Shown here in pieces: positions 10,917 through 21,549 of a DNA stretch of 64,000 nt. The position numbers were made by a program, and so were the translations under genes. Origin of the DNA: Isochrysis galbana (Eukaryota; Haptophyta; Isochrysidales; Isochrysidaceae); contig CM030933.1 of the NCBI GenBank assembly GCA_018136815.1, positions 5,924,637 to 5,988,636 of the forward strand. Reading direction: 5' to 3'. Numbering within the stretch: the stretch's first letter is position 1; every line of letters starts with the position of its first letter. The notes beneath the pieces are model-generated. The model saw only the letters and a list, made by a program, of their open reading frames with translations, made no database searches and was not told where the DNA came from.

Positions 10917-11469
10917 TAAGTTTATGCTTAGTTCGCCCATGGGGGGGCACGAGCCCCCCCCCCTCTCCACTCCTCCCCTGCCATGGGGGAGGAACCATCC
11001 ATGCTCCTGGCACGCCTGATGGCTTGCCAGGAGGCCACTGCTCTGATGCTGAGGCACTCTCTCAGTGGCAGGCTCGCCTGCCTCGCGCGTCCTGGCCTAT
11101 CGTGACCAGCCCATCGCTCCAACCCCCCCCTCCCCCCTGTTCGACAGGCAGACAGGTGCAGAGTGGGGGGCCCTGAAACCGCAAAATTGGACATTTTTGA
11201 GACATTTCCGGTGGACATTTGGGCAGGAAAAACTGGACATTTTGGCCAGGGCCTACCAGCGAGGGAGAGGCAGGGGAGACCAGGGCCCAGCCCCAGCCTC
11301 CTCTGCCCCCTGAGCTGGCCTCCAGGAGCCTCCAGGGGTCGCCAGAAGCAGCTGCAGGCCTGTCGCAGGCGCGCCATCGCGCGTGCCTGCAGGAGAGGGG
11401 AGAGAGAGCGCGGAGAAGGGGGTGGGCGGAGCGAGGGCTCCGCTCACCGGAAAATATGTAAGTCCCGCA
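10917..11469 (-). mobile_element. short-element copy, end A retained, other end lost
   Basis: Runs from CTAAGTTTATGCTTAG through the shared interior to AAATATGTAAGTCCCGCAC and then stops, lacking the last ~280 bp of the full-length copies. It carries an extra segment at about 11173-11250 with a repeated TTGGACATTTT/TGGACATTT motif that is absent from the full-length copies. Confidence 0.75.
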
Positions 11470-11780
11470 CGCAAGGCAAAGCTCATGCTCGTCGGCGACT
11501 ACTCTGACGAGTACGAGAAGATCCCCAAGACCAAATACATTGGAGACGAGGCAGCCGTCGCGTACCTCTGCGCATGGAAAACATCACGGCGGTCGCGTAC
11601 GGTGAAACGAGTCCCATGGTGCAAGTGCGCCGAGCAGCTGGCAAACTCTGGATGGAGGACCAGAAGGCCATCCTCTCACGCATCACGAACCTCGTCACCC
11701 AGGATCAGCCAAGCGACCTAGTCGCCTGCCAGCAGAACGACATTGACAATGAAAAAAGGACGAAGAAGATGAAGATTTAG
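11470..11780 (+). pseudogene. decayed ORF of probable transposon origin
   Basis: Two overlapping frames read as one broken protein: KLMLVGDYSDEYEKIP... in one frame, then MENITAVAYGETSPMVQ...KTLWMEDQKAILSRI-like sequence in another, ending NEKRTKKMKI-stop at 11780. Acidic and basic residues are clustered. It abuts short-element and LINE debris. The family is not recognised. Confidence 0.3.
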
Positions 11781-11859
11781 CTGCAGGTATTAGGAGTGTT
11801 CCGAAAAGTGGAGTGGGAAAAGTTGCTATGCGCACGCGCCTTCAACTCAATGTTAACAT

Positions 11860-12363
11860 AACATTCTAAGCGAAAAGAAAAGTATCACTTGGCCCTCTCT
11901 TGACGGAACGCGAGTTGAGTCGAAGCTTTCCCTGGTTGTTGGTCTGGACGTTTTCCGGATCGTGTCTATCGTATCGTTGAGTTCGCGCATCCTGTCCAGC
12001 TTCTTGCTGACGTCAGGCTCTCCGTCGTTTAACTCTATCCCGAGTAGAGCGAGTTCGTCGATCGCCTTGGCTATCTCTTGGTGTTCCTTCCCTTGTCGCG
12101 TTGCCCATAGGAGGTAGGTAGCTACCGCCCTTTTGGCGCTGCCCCAGGCGTCGTCGACGTTTTCATCGGGATTTCCGGGGCTTCATGTGGCTCCTCCATA
12201 AGTGTGCTACCACATTTCGGACCTCCTCCGAGGCGAGTAGCTCGCTGTCTATTCGCACGTCGTATGTGCGCCCCGATTTGTACCCGACTACTTCAAAGGT
12301 GCCTACGACCGGTAGGTGTAGGTGGTCCGAGGCGGACGTGTCTTTATCTTTATTTTGGGTGGG
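11860..12363 (-). pseudogene. LINE pol fragment: end of endonuclease and EN-RT linker
   Basis: The minus strand reads SASDHLHLPVVGTFEVVGYK, containing the SDH triad that ends the APE-type LINE endonuclease. It continues with YDVRIDSELLASEEVRNVV. After a -1 frameshift near 12186 it continues as NVDDAWGSAKRAVATYLLW and ELALLGIELNDGEP, the helical linker that precedes reverse transcriptase. A stop follows and no RT is present. It covers the part just downstream of the fragment at 4758-5272 and could be the same family. Confidence 0.75.
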
Positions 12364-12738
12364 CGATTTGAATTAGAGTGTTCATGCACTACTATATTTC
12401 TGATCTAACTCATGATAAATCGGTCGGTCAGGTGGGTCAGGCAGACGGTCACCGTGAGATCCAACTGACCTGACATCTATATCTGACGTTTGCTTGGCAA
12501 TAGCTTGGCAACACTACGTGCAATTGTGCCAGAAGGTCAGTGGTCATTATGGATCGAGAGTTTGCTACATCTAGACCCTAGGGTGACGCATACATATTGC
12601 GGTCACACCATAAGCGCCAATGTCATCAAGCGTGTGCATTCATCCACATCCGTTGTCAGATTTTGCAATTTTTGAACGGGCCTCCATTGCTTCACATTGT
12701 CGCGAGTCATCGCCACTCTTGATCCGCCACATATGGCC
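12364..12738. other. short intergenic gap, nothing recognised
   Basis: AT-richer than its surroundings. No open frame with family features and no repeat shared elsewhere in the window. It is probably the 3' flank of the minus-strand glycosyltransferase gene. Confidence 0.35.
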
Positions 12739-15445
12739 TCACCACTCCTCTGGGTCGGCTCCGGGAACCTCCACTTGAGTGAGAGCTTGCAGGAAATCGA
12801 CGTTGTGCATCGGCTTGTCTCGGTGAGAATACTGCTGCGAGTACATGGCACCAAAGTGGTATCTGTGCTGGCAGCACAGGAGGGAACGCGAGAGCATCGC
12901 ACCGCCCCATGAAGAGAACAACACCGTCACGAATGAGCCCGCCATGCCACCCAGATAGAAGTCGACCATCGCGCGGGTCCAAGCGCCCGCTGGGTCGACC
13001 GTGGTAAACCCTGTGCAATCGCTCACTTTGGAGATACCTCCAGTTGCGGTAGCAAGCTTCCCCTCGCACGATTGCCCAAAGGACGTGTGCCCGATCTCCC
13101 CAATTCCATGTGTATCGATGACACGTGCCCCCATTTCGGGCAACGAGCGCACGAGTGAAGGCAATGCAGGTGAGTCGCCAAGCATGAGCAGTCCCCAGCG
13201 TGAAGCGTTGAGCCCTGACATAGGGCCCTGGCGACGCATCATTCGCTCGCCAAATGTGGCGACGCAGCCAACCGCAGCAGACAGTGTACCATTGCCTGGT
13301 GTGCGGATGACCGCGTCAGAGTCTGTAGCTTTGCCGAACGGTCGAAGCGTTCCGCAGAGCTTTTTGACGTCCCTCACAGTCGGCGAGCGGTGCTCGGCAT
13401 TTTTCCAATTGAAACAGGGCTCGTTCGCCACGTGTGCAGCTTCAGTGCAGTCAACGAGGCCCGCCTCGAGGACTGTCCACTGGCGCGAGAAGCGCATCCG
13501 AGGGGCCGTCACTGCCGCTGTGTAAGCGGAGTCCGCCTCAGCCCCCGCATGGCCACTCTTTATATTGCGGTACGTCCAGTCCGCGTACCCGGTCCGCATA
13601 TGCATGCCCACGACAACAGTAAAGGCTGAAAGCTGTGATATAGGCTGGACCATTGCCGCTTGAAGCTTCTCTCTCGGGCGAAGGAGAGCAAAATTTGAGC
13701 ACGTCGCACTCTGTCTACTTCTTGCCCCATCCTTGCCGAACCCCGCAAGTAGTTTGCGTAGCGGCGCTGCCCAATCGGCCGTTGGCAAGGACGATGGGCC
13801 ATACTCTTTGATTGCACTGGCCGCCTCTGTTAAACTTGGCTGTGGCGCAGCTACCCACGGCCATCGGCCAAACCCATCAACATGATTCTCCGCTTCCTTA
13901 TCGCGTCGACGACGAGTAGGGCCCCCACAGGCCCCGCCGCCCGCAAACGGAAGGGTTGAAAGGGAAGAATCGATGCCTGGTTTGGAATGGAGTCGCCAGC
14001 CGTTGGCCAGGACCATAGAGGCGAAGGGCGCCGATTGCTCAAGCGCCGTCTGAAAGCAGGCGCAGTGGAACGTCCGGGGAAGGAAGGATAATTAGGCCGA
14101 GACGCAAGTCTCATAGGCGATTTTGACGAATCTTGGCCTGGCATCCTCGCTTCGAGAGGGCTTCGAGAAGGCAGGGCTTATCACACCTGCTCTGCTAGTC
14201 GGAGCACAATGAATGGATCCTTGCGAGTCGCGAGGAAAGCGACCAGTAGACCGTCGCGTTCGTCTTCGAATGATCCGCCCACGTGAATCTATGAAAGTAT
14301 GGGCGAGGCAAGGAGCACGAGTGAGGGAATAAAAGCACGCGTACATCACCAAGGCTGTCAGCGAGTACGACGGCTTGCATAACGATTTCTGAGTGGAATT
14401 GAAACCTCGTCGTAGCGCTTACCGTTGGACCCCCAAATTGCGTGCCGTCGCTTCTCGCTGCCGAGTAAGGCTCAGCAACCGATGGCGACCCACCGGGCCC
14501 ATATTCGAACCTTGGCTGCATGCAAGCCCAAGTATGGCGTCGGCAGTAATAGCGAGCCAGGTATGGTGTCTGCGACTGATTGCGGGAAGAAAGTGCCGCA
14601 CGCACACGAGCGAGACTGTGCTTATCCCAACGCCAATCACCGCCCATAGCAGTGAAGAACTCCCCTAAGTCGAAACCTTGAGACTTTGATGGGTGGTACG
14701 AGTTGGTTGGAGTCACACTAGCATCGTGTTGTCGGCGTGGTTTGACTAGCATCGGTCGCCCTAGGCTTATATTTGACCTTGAAAGGACTTTGGGATTTCG
14801 TAGAACAGCCCTGCCGCGACCTTCTCCACGCCTCGCTAGGCGCTCCATACGGTGCAACCGTGGATGATGTGGCCGTTGGTCAAGTGACATGCCTGGCCTG
14901 TTGATCTGTGTCAAACGACGGCCGGTCCGACGGTCTACGTCTTCAGGATCGAAGCCTCGGTCGCTCATCCAGAGAAAGGTGGCTCGGCCAGCGGCAAGAC
15001 CGACGCGCAGTGATGCGAGCCATCGTGGCAGGGAGTTTCCTACTCCATTCCAGAAGAACCTCATGTCAATCACAAGCACGCGCTCCAGAGAGGCATGCAG
15101 CGCTGCGCGCCGCTCCTGAGCGCGCGAGAGCAGCTAGCGGGTGTGAGCTGAGGATACATCGAGATCATACACTAGGCCAGTCCTCGCAGTCCAGCCACAT
15201 GCCGCGCCAAAGCCCTCGTTTGCACTCGAGAAGAGTATCAGCTGAATCTCTCAAGCTGAACGCCAGTGGAAGAGCGGGGTGTAGAGGGTTGTGTGAGGGC
15301 TGCGCGCCGCGCGCCCACTCGCCTCGATACGCTGCGTGCATATGCACTTCTGGTCGTACGCACGCAGCTCGTCCTGCACCAGCCGGAGCGACGAGAAGGC
15401 GGGGAGGAGATGGTTCTGCTGCCGCGGCGCCGAGGGCTGCGCCAT
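12739..15445 (-). CDS. fucosyltransferase-like glycosyltransferase, multi-exon
   Basis: The largest exon (about 14016-12739) encodes VVVGMHMRTGYADW, which has the HxRxG motif of GDP-fucose-dependent transferases (O-fucosyltransferase, NodZ/FUT8 fold). A Rossmann half follows: GLLMLGDSPALPSLVRSL, RVIDTHGIGEIGHTSFG and VDFYLGGMAGSFVTVLFSSW. Upstream exons give RVLVIDMRFFWNGVGNSLP and AAGRATFLWMSDRGFD (the family's N-terminal NG-LGN-like sugar-nucleotide region), plus FDLGEFFTAMGGDWRW. A cysteine-containing exon near 15183-15245 reads CKRGLWRGMWLDCEDW. The most likely ATG is at 15445-15443, but intron boundaries between 13.7 and 15.3 kb are not all settled and an upstream exon with a signal anchor is possible. 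Such enzymes act in the ER/Golgi. The gene ends EVPGADPEEW-stop. Confidence 0.75.
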
Positions 15446-15599
15446 CGACCCCTCCTCCCGCCCCTCCCAACCCCTCCCCCCCCCCGGTACCACCTATCAC
15501 AGATTCTGATGGGTTTTCGAGAAAAGGATGAACTTTTTACTTTTTGGTTTTAGCGGACGCGACGGGAAGACGGGGAAGCCGTCAGAGTTTTTTTGTTGC
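15446..15599. other. C-rich 5' flank of the glycosyltransferase gene
   Basis: A run of CCCCTCC/CCCCCC on the plus strand (purine-rich in the direction of the gene) lies at 15446-15485, followed by mixed sequence. No gene. Confidence 0.3.
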
Positions 15600-15780
15600 G
15601 TTAGTATAACCTTAGTGCTGCGAGACCGTAGCCCTTCGACGGCAACGGAGCCCCTACCCCGCGATGGGGGTGTGCGCGGTTGGCGCATGGCTCGTCCGGT
15701 GTATGTGTATGTTGCTAGTTGCTAGGAATGCTAGCTAACAAGATGTCCTACATCCTACGAAGCTATAAGTTCTAATAACG
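15600..15780. repeat. dispersed ~180-bp repeat, also at 29725-29800 and 47935-48105
   Basis: Shares GGCAACGGAGCCCCT, the block from GATGGGGGTGTGCGCGG to GGCTCGTCCGGTGTA, and the end GCTATAAGTTCTAA with 47935-48105. The GCATGGCTCGTCCGGTGTA core is also at 29733-29753. No TSD or coding capacity seen. Probably a non-autonomous element. Confidence 0.7.
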
Positions 15781-15877
15781 TGGTACCCCCGCCGAGAGGT
15801 CACCACAATCTCCATGATACGAGCGCGCGCGTCGACGATCAAGGGTGCGCTCTCTCTCCCCTCTCCTGCGGCACGCG

Positions 15878-15996
15878 CCTGCCACCACGAAAACCACCCC
15901 ATTTGCCATTTGCGGCGCCCATCGGACGGACTTTGACGTCGCCGCGGGAGGGGTCGAATCGCCTTATTTCTTGGCGATGTTTTTCGTGGTGGCAGG
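15878..15996. repeat. 16-bp perfect inverted repeat, 87-bp spacer
   Basis: CCTGCCACCACGAAAA at 15878-15893 is the exact reverse complement of 15981-15996. The spacer has no ORF. Could be a small foldback element or a hairpin. Confidence 0.6.
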
Positions 15997-16637
15997 TGGC
16001 ACCAGGTGGCCCCTCGCTGAGTTTTTTTGTTAAGGACCGCGCCACGGTAAAAAAATGCAGCTCCACACTTTCTACTTTCTAGTACTAGTAGTAGCCCGGT
16101 CACTCACTATGGGGGTGCGGAGGGCACCAGCAATTATGGGTAAATGAAGGGCTAAATAAGCTCCCTATAGGTTCCGGTAGGATGGATCAGCAAAAAAAAT
16201 TGGGGGTTCCCCGGCGAAATTTTCGAAAAATGCCGAATTTCAGGCCTTCGAAGACGGTGCGCGAAATACAGTCGGGCCCCCTCCGGTATATTTTTAGTGA
16301 GGCCCTTCATGCGAGGCACAAACATGGAATGACGAGGAAAATTTTGACGCCAACTCACTGGGTCTACAAGGGTGGTTCTTTGCACACTGGACCCTAAGTC
16401 AAACTCATAATTTTGCACTTCAATGTGTACGAAAGTATCACAAAACTCAAGACGCTTACGTGAACCACTAGTCACCGAGGGCTAGAGCGGCTAATTTGGC
16501 ACCGCGACCGGGCGGACGGCATGGTCTTTTCTTTCATCCATTTCAACTAGGACAGCAGAAAACGTTAAATCAAGATATGCTGGTCTAGTGGCCGAGCCAA
16601 TTGCCCTCTCCAGCCTCGCACATCTTGTCGAATATCG
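15997..16637. other. intergenic region before the satellite array
   Basis: No credible coding exon. Ends where the first degenerate 204-bp satellite unit begins. A CTTTCTACTTTCTAGTAC stretch at about 16068 resembles the CTCTACTTTCTACTCACG near the non-A end of the short element. Confidence 0.35.
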
Positions 16638-19410
16638 GCATTGGCGAAAAAACCGCCTAAACGGTAATGTACCGAGATGCGTTCGAACACCCAACTTCCC
16701 ACCTCTACCGAGCGCGCTGCCGGCGCTTTCTCGGTCATCCACTACGATAGAATGCCCTACCAGGCACCATATCCGAATATGCCGCCCGAGCAGCCACGCC
16801 AATCGCCGCCGCCGCCCGCGCGCATCGCGAAATAGTCGGCCGTGCGTGGCGCCGACGACTACGCGAACGTCACCCGGCCGAACGGGCCGAGTGTCCAACT
16901 CTCGACCGCTACCGGGCGCGCTGCCGGCGCTTTCTCAGTCATCCACTACGATAGAATGCCCTACCAGGCACCATATCCGAATATGCCGCCCGAGCAGTCA
17001 CGCCAATCGCCGCCGCCGCCCGCGCGCATCGCGATATAGTCGGCCGTGCGTGGCGCCGACGATTACGCCAACGTCACCCGGCCGAACGGGCCGAGTGCCC
17101 AACTTTCGACCGCTGCCGGGCGCGCTGCCGGCGCTTTCTCGGTCATCCACTACGATAGAATCCCATACCAGGCACCATATTCGAATATGCCGCCCGAGCA
17201 GCCACGCCAATCGCCGCCGCCGCCCTCGCGCATCGCGAAATAGTCGGCCGTTTGTGGCGCCGACGACTATGCGAACGTCACCCGGCCGAACGGGCCGAGT
17301 GCCCAACTTTTGACCGCTACCGGGCGCGCTGCCGGCGCTTTCTCGGTCATCCACTACGATAGAATCCCATACCAGGCACCATATCCGAATATGCCGCCCG
17401 AGCAGCCACGCCAATCGCCGCCGCCGCCCTCGCGCATCGCGAAATAGTCGGCCGTGTGTGGCGCCGACGACAACGCCAACGTCACCCGGCCGAACGGGCC
17501 GAGTGTCCAACTTTCGACCGCTACCGGGCGCGCTGCCGGCGCTTTCTCGGTCATCCACTACGAAAGAATCCCATACCAGGCACCATATTCGAATATGCCG
17601 CCCGAGCAGCCACGCCAATCGCCGCCGCCGCCCGCGCGCATCGCGAAATAGTCGGCCGTGTGTGGCGCCGACGACTACGCCAACGTCACCCGGCCGAATG
17701 GGCCGAGTGCCCAACGTTTGACCGCTACCGGGCGCGCTGCCGGCGCTTTCTCGGTCATCCACTACGATTTAATCCCATACCAGGCACCATATCCGAATAT
17801 GCCGCCCGAGCAGCCACGCCAATCGCCGCCGCCGCCCTCGCGCATCGCGAAATAGTCGGCCGTGTGTGGCGCCGACGACTACGCCAACGTCACCCGGCCG
17901 AACGGGCCGAGTGTCCAACTCTCGACCGCTACCGGGCGCGCTGCCGGCGCTTTCTCGGTCATCCACTACGATAGAATCCCATACCAGGCACCATATTCGA
18001 ATATGCCGCCCGAGCAGCCACGCCAATCACCGCCGCCGACCACGCGCATCGCGAAATAGTCGGCCGTGCGTGGCGCCGACGACTACGCCAACGTCACCCG
18101 GCCGAACGGGCCGAGTGCCCAACTTTTGACCGCTACCGGGCGCGCTGCCGGCGCTTTCTCGGTCATCCACTACGATAGAATCCCATACCAGGCGCCATAT
18201 CCGAATATGCCGCCCGAGCAGCCACGCCAATCGCCGCCGCCGCCCTCGCGCATCGCGAAATAGTCGGCCGTGTGTGGCGCCGACGACAACGCCAACGTCA
18301 CCCGGCCGAACGGGCCGAGTGTCCAACTTTCGACCGCTGCCGGGCGCGCTGCCGGCGCTTCCTCGGTCATCCACTACGATAGAATCCCATACCAGGCACC
18401 ATATTCGAATATGCCGCCCGAGCAGCCACGCCAATCGCCGCCGCCGCCCTCGCGCATCGCGATATAGTCGGCCGTGCGTGGCGCCGACGACTATGCGAAC
18501 GTCACCCGGCCGAACGGGCCGAGTGCCCAACTTTCGACCGCTACCGGGCGCGCTGCCGGCGCTTTCTCGGTCATCCACTACGATAGAATCCCATACCAGG
18601 CACCATATCCGAATATGCCGCCCGAGCAGCCACGCCAATCGCCGCCGCCGCCCTCGCGCATCGCGAAATAGACGGCCGTGTGTGGCGCCGACGACTACGC
18701 GAACGTCACCCGGCCGAACGGGCCGAGTGTCCAACTTTCGACCGCTACCGGGCGCGCTGCCGGCGCTTTCTCGGTCATCCACTACGATAGAATCCCATAC
18801 CAGGCACCATATTCGAATATGCCGCCCGAGCAGCCACGCCAATCGCCGCCGCCGCCCTCGCGCATCGCGAAATAGTCGGCCGTGCGTGGCGCCGACGACT
18901 ACGCCAACGTCACCTGGCCGAACGGGCCGAGTGCCCAAGTTTCGACCGCTACCGGGCGCGCTGCCGGCGCTTCCTCGGTCATCCACTACGATAGAATCCC
19001 ATACCAGGCACCATATCCGAATATGCCGCCCGAGCAGCCACGCCAATCGCCGCCGCCGCCCTCGCGCATCGCGAAATAGTCGGCCGTTTGTGGCGCCGAC
19101 GACTACGCCAACGTCACCTGGCCGAACGGGCCGAGTGCCCAACTTTCGACCGCTACCGGGCGCGCTGCCGGCGCTTTCTCGGTCATCCACTACGATAGAA
19201 TCCCATACCAGGCACCATATCCGAATATGCCGCCCGAGCAGCCACGCCAATCGCCGCCGCCGCCCGCGCGCATCGCGAAGTAGTCGGCCGTGTGTGGCGC
19301 CGACGACTACGCGAACGTCACCCGGCCGAATGGGCCGAGTGTCCAACTTTCGACCGCTACCGGGCGCGCTGCCGGCGATTTCTCGGTCATCCACTAAGAT
19401 AGAATGACAC
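16638..19410. repeat. 204-bp tandem satellite array, about 13.6 units, dimeric 408-bp higher-order pattern
   Basis: The unit is exactly 204 bp (68 codons), so frames stay in register from unit to unit. In one plus frame each unit encodes the same 65-residue peptide ending in TAG (units start at 16842, 17046 and so on through 19290). In another plus frame and one minus frame the array is open for long stretches (minus 18027-19412, plus 18274-19407). Units alternate between two types differing at GTGTCCAA versus GTGCCCAA and CATATTCGAATATG versus CATATCCGAATATG. The first spelling of the latter is a perfect 14-bp palindrome. The left and right edge units are degenerate. A stray unit is at 28983-29085. 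There is no evidence of a translated gene; the open frames follow from the 3n period. Confidence 0.95.
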
Positions 19411-20619
19411 AAAAGGCATCAATTGGAAAGATGCCACCCTTATAGCTACGCCAATCGCCGCCGCCGCCCGCGCACATCGCGTCGAAGTTGGCCCTGTGCA
19501 ACACCGAAAACAAGACCAGGGCTACGGGCCGAACGGGCCCGAGTGCCCAACTTTCGAACGCGACTGCGCTTGCCGCTGGCACTTCCTTACCCCTCAGCTT
19601 GCATTTGGCAAGTTAACACACTTCACATGAAATGGTTCCGCCCCAGGAGCCAAATTCATGTACCTAGCGGCCTCGGCGTACACCTTTGCGGTGAAGGCGG
19701 AGATGAGACGTGAACACGACACACACCAGCTCTCAAGATTTCGGATCAACGCTGGGCGCGAACGCGTGGGGCCGGGCCAGGAGGCTTTGGGGGTTACAGG
19801 CAGGCCCGGAACAGCCGGGTCGCGACCGGCCCGTCGCGCCGCACGGCCACTTGAAGAGCTGCACCTCCAGGCGTCCAATCGAGCGCTTGTCGACGTCAAT
19901 AGGGGCCGTGGCCCTGGGCGTCGGGCCGGATCGAATCGAGGCATTCCTGCGGTGCGAGGGGCCAGGATGGGTTAGTGCGAGTGTGTGCGACCCTCAAGAA
20001 CCAGCGTGCGACCTACTAGTGACCCCCCACCCTGCTCGCGAGAGCTCTGGGCTCTGCATGGCCACCACCTCCAGGCCATTCTTCGGCCGATCGCGGGCGA
20101 TCGGACGTCGCGGAAGCTCCGCGTTTCTAATACTGATGCGCCCCACATTCACCAATCTGATTCCCTTCCGTGAGCGCCCCCCTCAATCTCCCAAAATAGC
20201 CCGCCACGCGCGGGGGAAGGGAGGGGAGTCCCTCACCGACGCCATTGCCCTTCGTGGGGTGGGAGGGGGTGGTTCGGAGGGGGGAGGGAGTTGGCGGGGC
20301 AGGTAGGGGGGGACCCTAAGGAATCCTTGGACACCCAGGGGAGGTGGGAAATAGTGGTTAAAAAGAGTGAGTGACCGGGCTACTAGTAGTTGAAAAGCCC
20401 CTGAAGGTGCGGGACTTCTACCGTCCCCGCACTGACACTTGTGATTTCCAATAACCCCCCCCTCCCCTCCTCTGCGCCAAAGGCGCGGGACTTCTACCGT
20501 CCCCATTGTGACTGCCCCCCCCCCAGGGAATACATGAGTTGTTATACTTCACTGGGCTTTTCACATGCGCCTCCTGTGAAAAGGTCACACTGCTTGTGAA
20601 AAGATTGGGCCCCCTCATG
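19411..20619. other. post-satellite region without a recognised gene
   Basis: A last degenerate satellite-like segment is at about 19485-19575. Open frames at 19658-20306 lack any recognisable domain and overlap each other on both strands. A nearly repeated GCGCGGGACTTCTACCGTCCCC-like segment appears near 20411 and 20487 (shared core GGGACTTCTACCGTCCCC). Confidence 0.4.
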
Positions 20620-20760
20620 GTATGATTATTCTCGACCCCCTTCCCCCCGCCGAGTCCCCCCCCCCCCAGCCGCCGAGTCCCCCCCCCCCCCAGCCGCCGA
20701 GTCCCCCCCCCCCCCCCCCCCGCCGAGCTCCCCCAACCCCTCGCCTCCCCCCTCCCCCTC
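20620..20760. repeat. C-run microsatellite, CCGCCGAGT plus C8-16 repeated
   Basis: At least three repeats of a CCGCCGAGT-type block separated by long C runs. The G-rich complement is compatible with G-quadruplexes. Any peptides read through it are low-complexity artefacts. Confidence 0.7.
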
Positions 20761-20908
20761 CCCAGCCACCGAGCCGTCCCCCAGCCGCCCAGCGCCCCAG
20801 CTCCTCTATCCGCCGATGTCGCATTCATCCCAGATGATGCGATTTCCAGGCTCTTGATTCCAGGTCCTTCGCCGTGCGGCCACACGGTGAAGCTCAGGCA
20901 TACCTAGG

Positions 20909-21541
20909 TTGGTAGGGTTCGTCCCTAGCAATCTAGAATTCGACTTCTCGTTTCGTTCCGGAGCTATCTCGATGTCACCCGGTCAGCCGCTGACTGTCGA
21001 CTTTCTGGAGAGGTCGACGGGAACACGAGAGATCCCGGCCGGATCGGAGGGTGAGGCTGCTGCTGATGCTAGGCAGCCACTCTATACACCTCTCTTTGAG
21101 TCTGCCGACGAGTTTGCGGCCAAAGCTCCGGCGTCTACCTCGTCCGAATATCTTCTCTACACGGAGCAAGCGGTGACGATTCCTGCCTTCCACCGCGCAA
21201 CCATCTGGGTCAGGGTTCCGCTAGCTCTCCGAGATCATTCGGACTGCGCGATGCTGGTCGACCGCATACCAAATCGCGAGGCTCTCGATTCGTCCCCTCT
21301 CGTAATGCCCACGGTGGTCACGCCCACGGACGATCACCGCATCGCGGTGACGATCGTCCACACCGGAGTCGATGCGCTGACCCTGCCGTCTCTGCATCCG
21401 ATAGCTTCGCTCCAGGTGCGTTTCAAGTTGCACCGGGGCTGGACTCCGACTGGAAGCGAGGGGGATGGTGACCCTCCGATTCCGGGCCCGCCATCCAGTC
21501 CAGTTATTTGGCTCCGGGTACGCCGACTTCCGAAGAGATGA
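20909..21541 (+). CDS. gypsy pol N-terminal connector (protease/RT spacer) fragment
   Basis: The frame contains the beta-rich segment typical of the stretch between the aspartic protease and reverse transcriptase of gypsy elements. VTIPAFHRATIWVRVPLAL is followed by a middle strand (LVMPTVVTPTDDHRIAVTI), then VHTGVDALTLPSLHPIASLQ. The usual protease DSG/DTG motif is not visible upstream, and the expected RT is absent downstream, so a deletion lies near 21500-21540 where it meets the integrase frame. The frame is probably no longer functional by itself. Confidence 0.55.
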   Translation: MVGFVPSNLEFDFSFRSGAISMSPGQPLTVDFLERSTGTREIPAGSEGEAAADARQPLYTPLFESADEFAAKAPASTSSEYLLYTEQAVTIPAFHRATIWVRVPLALRDHSDCAMLVDRIPNREALDSSPLVMPTVVTPTDDHRIAVTIVHTGVDALTLPSLHPIASLQVRFKLHRGWTPTGSEGDGDPPIPGPPSSPVIWLRVRRLPKR

Positions 21542-21549
21542 AAGCGGCC

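Noticed and set aside
16638..19410. Possibility of a CRISPR-like array
   Set aside because: Units are contiguous 204-bp repeats with no unique spacers, in a eukaryotic genome.
18027..19412. A 461-codon minus-strand frame and 377-codon plus-strand frame in the satellite
   Set aside because: They arise because the 204-bp unit is a multiple of three and lacks stops in those frames. Residues change freely between units, and no domain is present.
20183..20885. Gly-rich and Pro-rich frames around the C-run microsatellite
   Set aside because: Pure composition effects of poly-C/poly-G; no codon structure.
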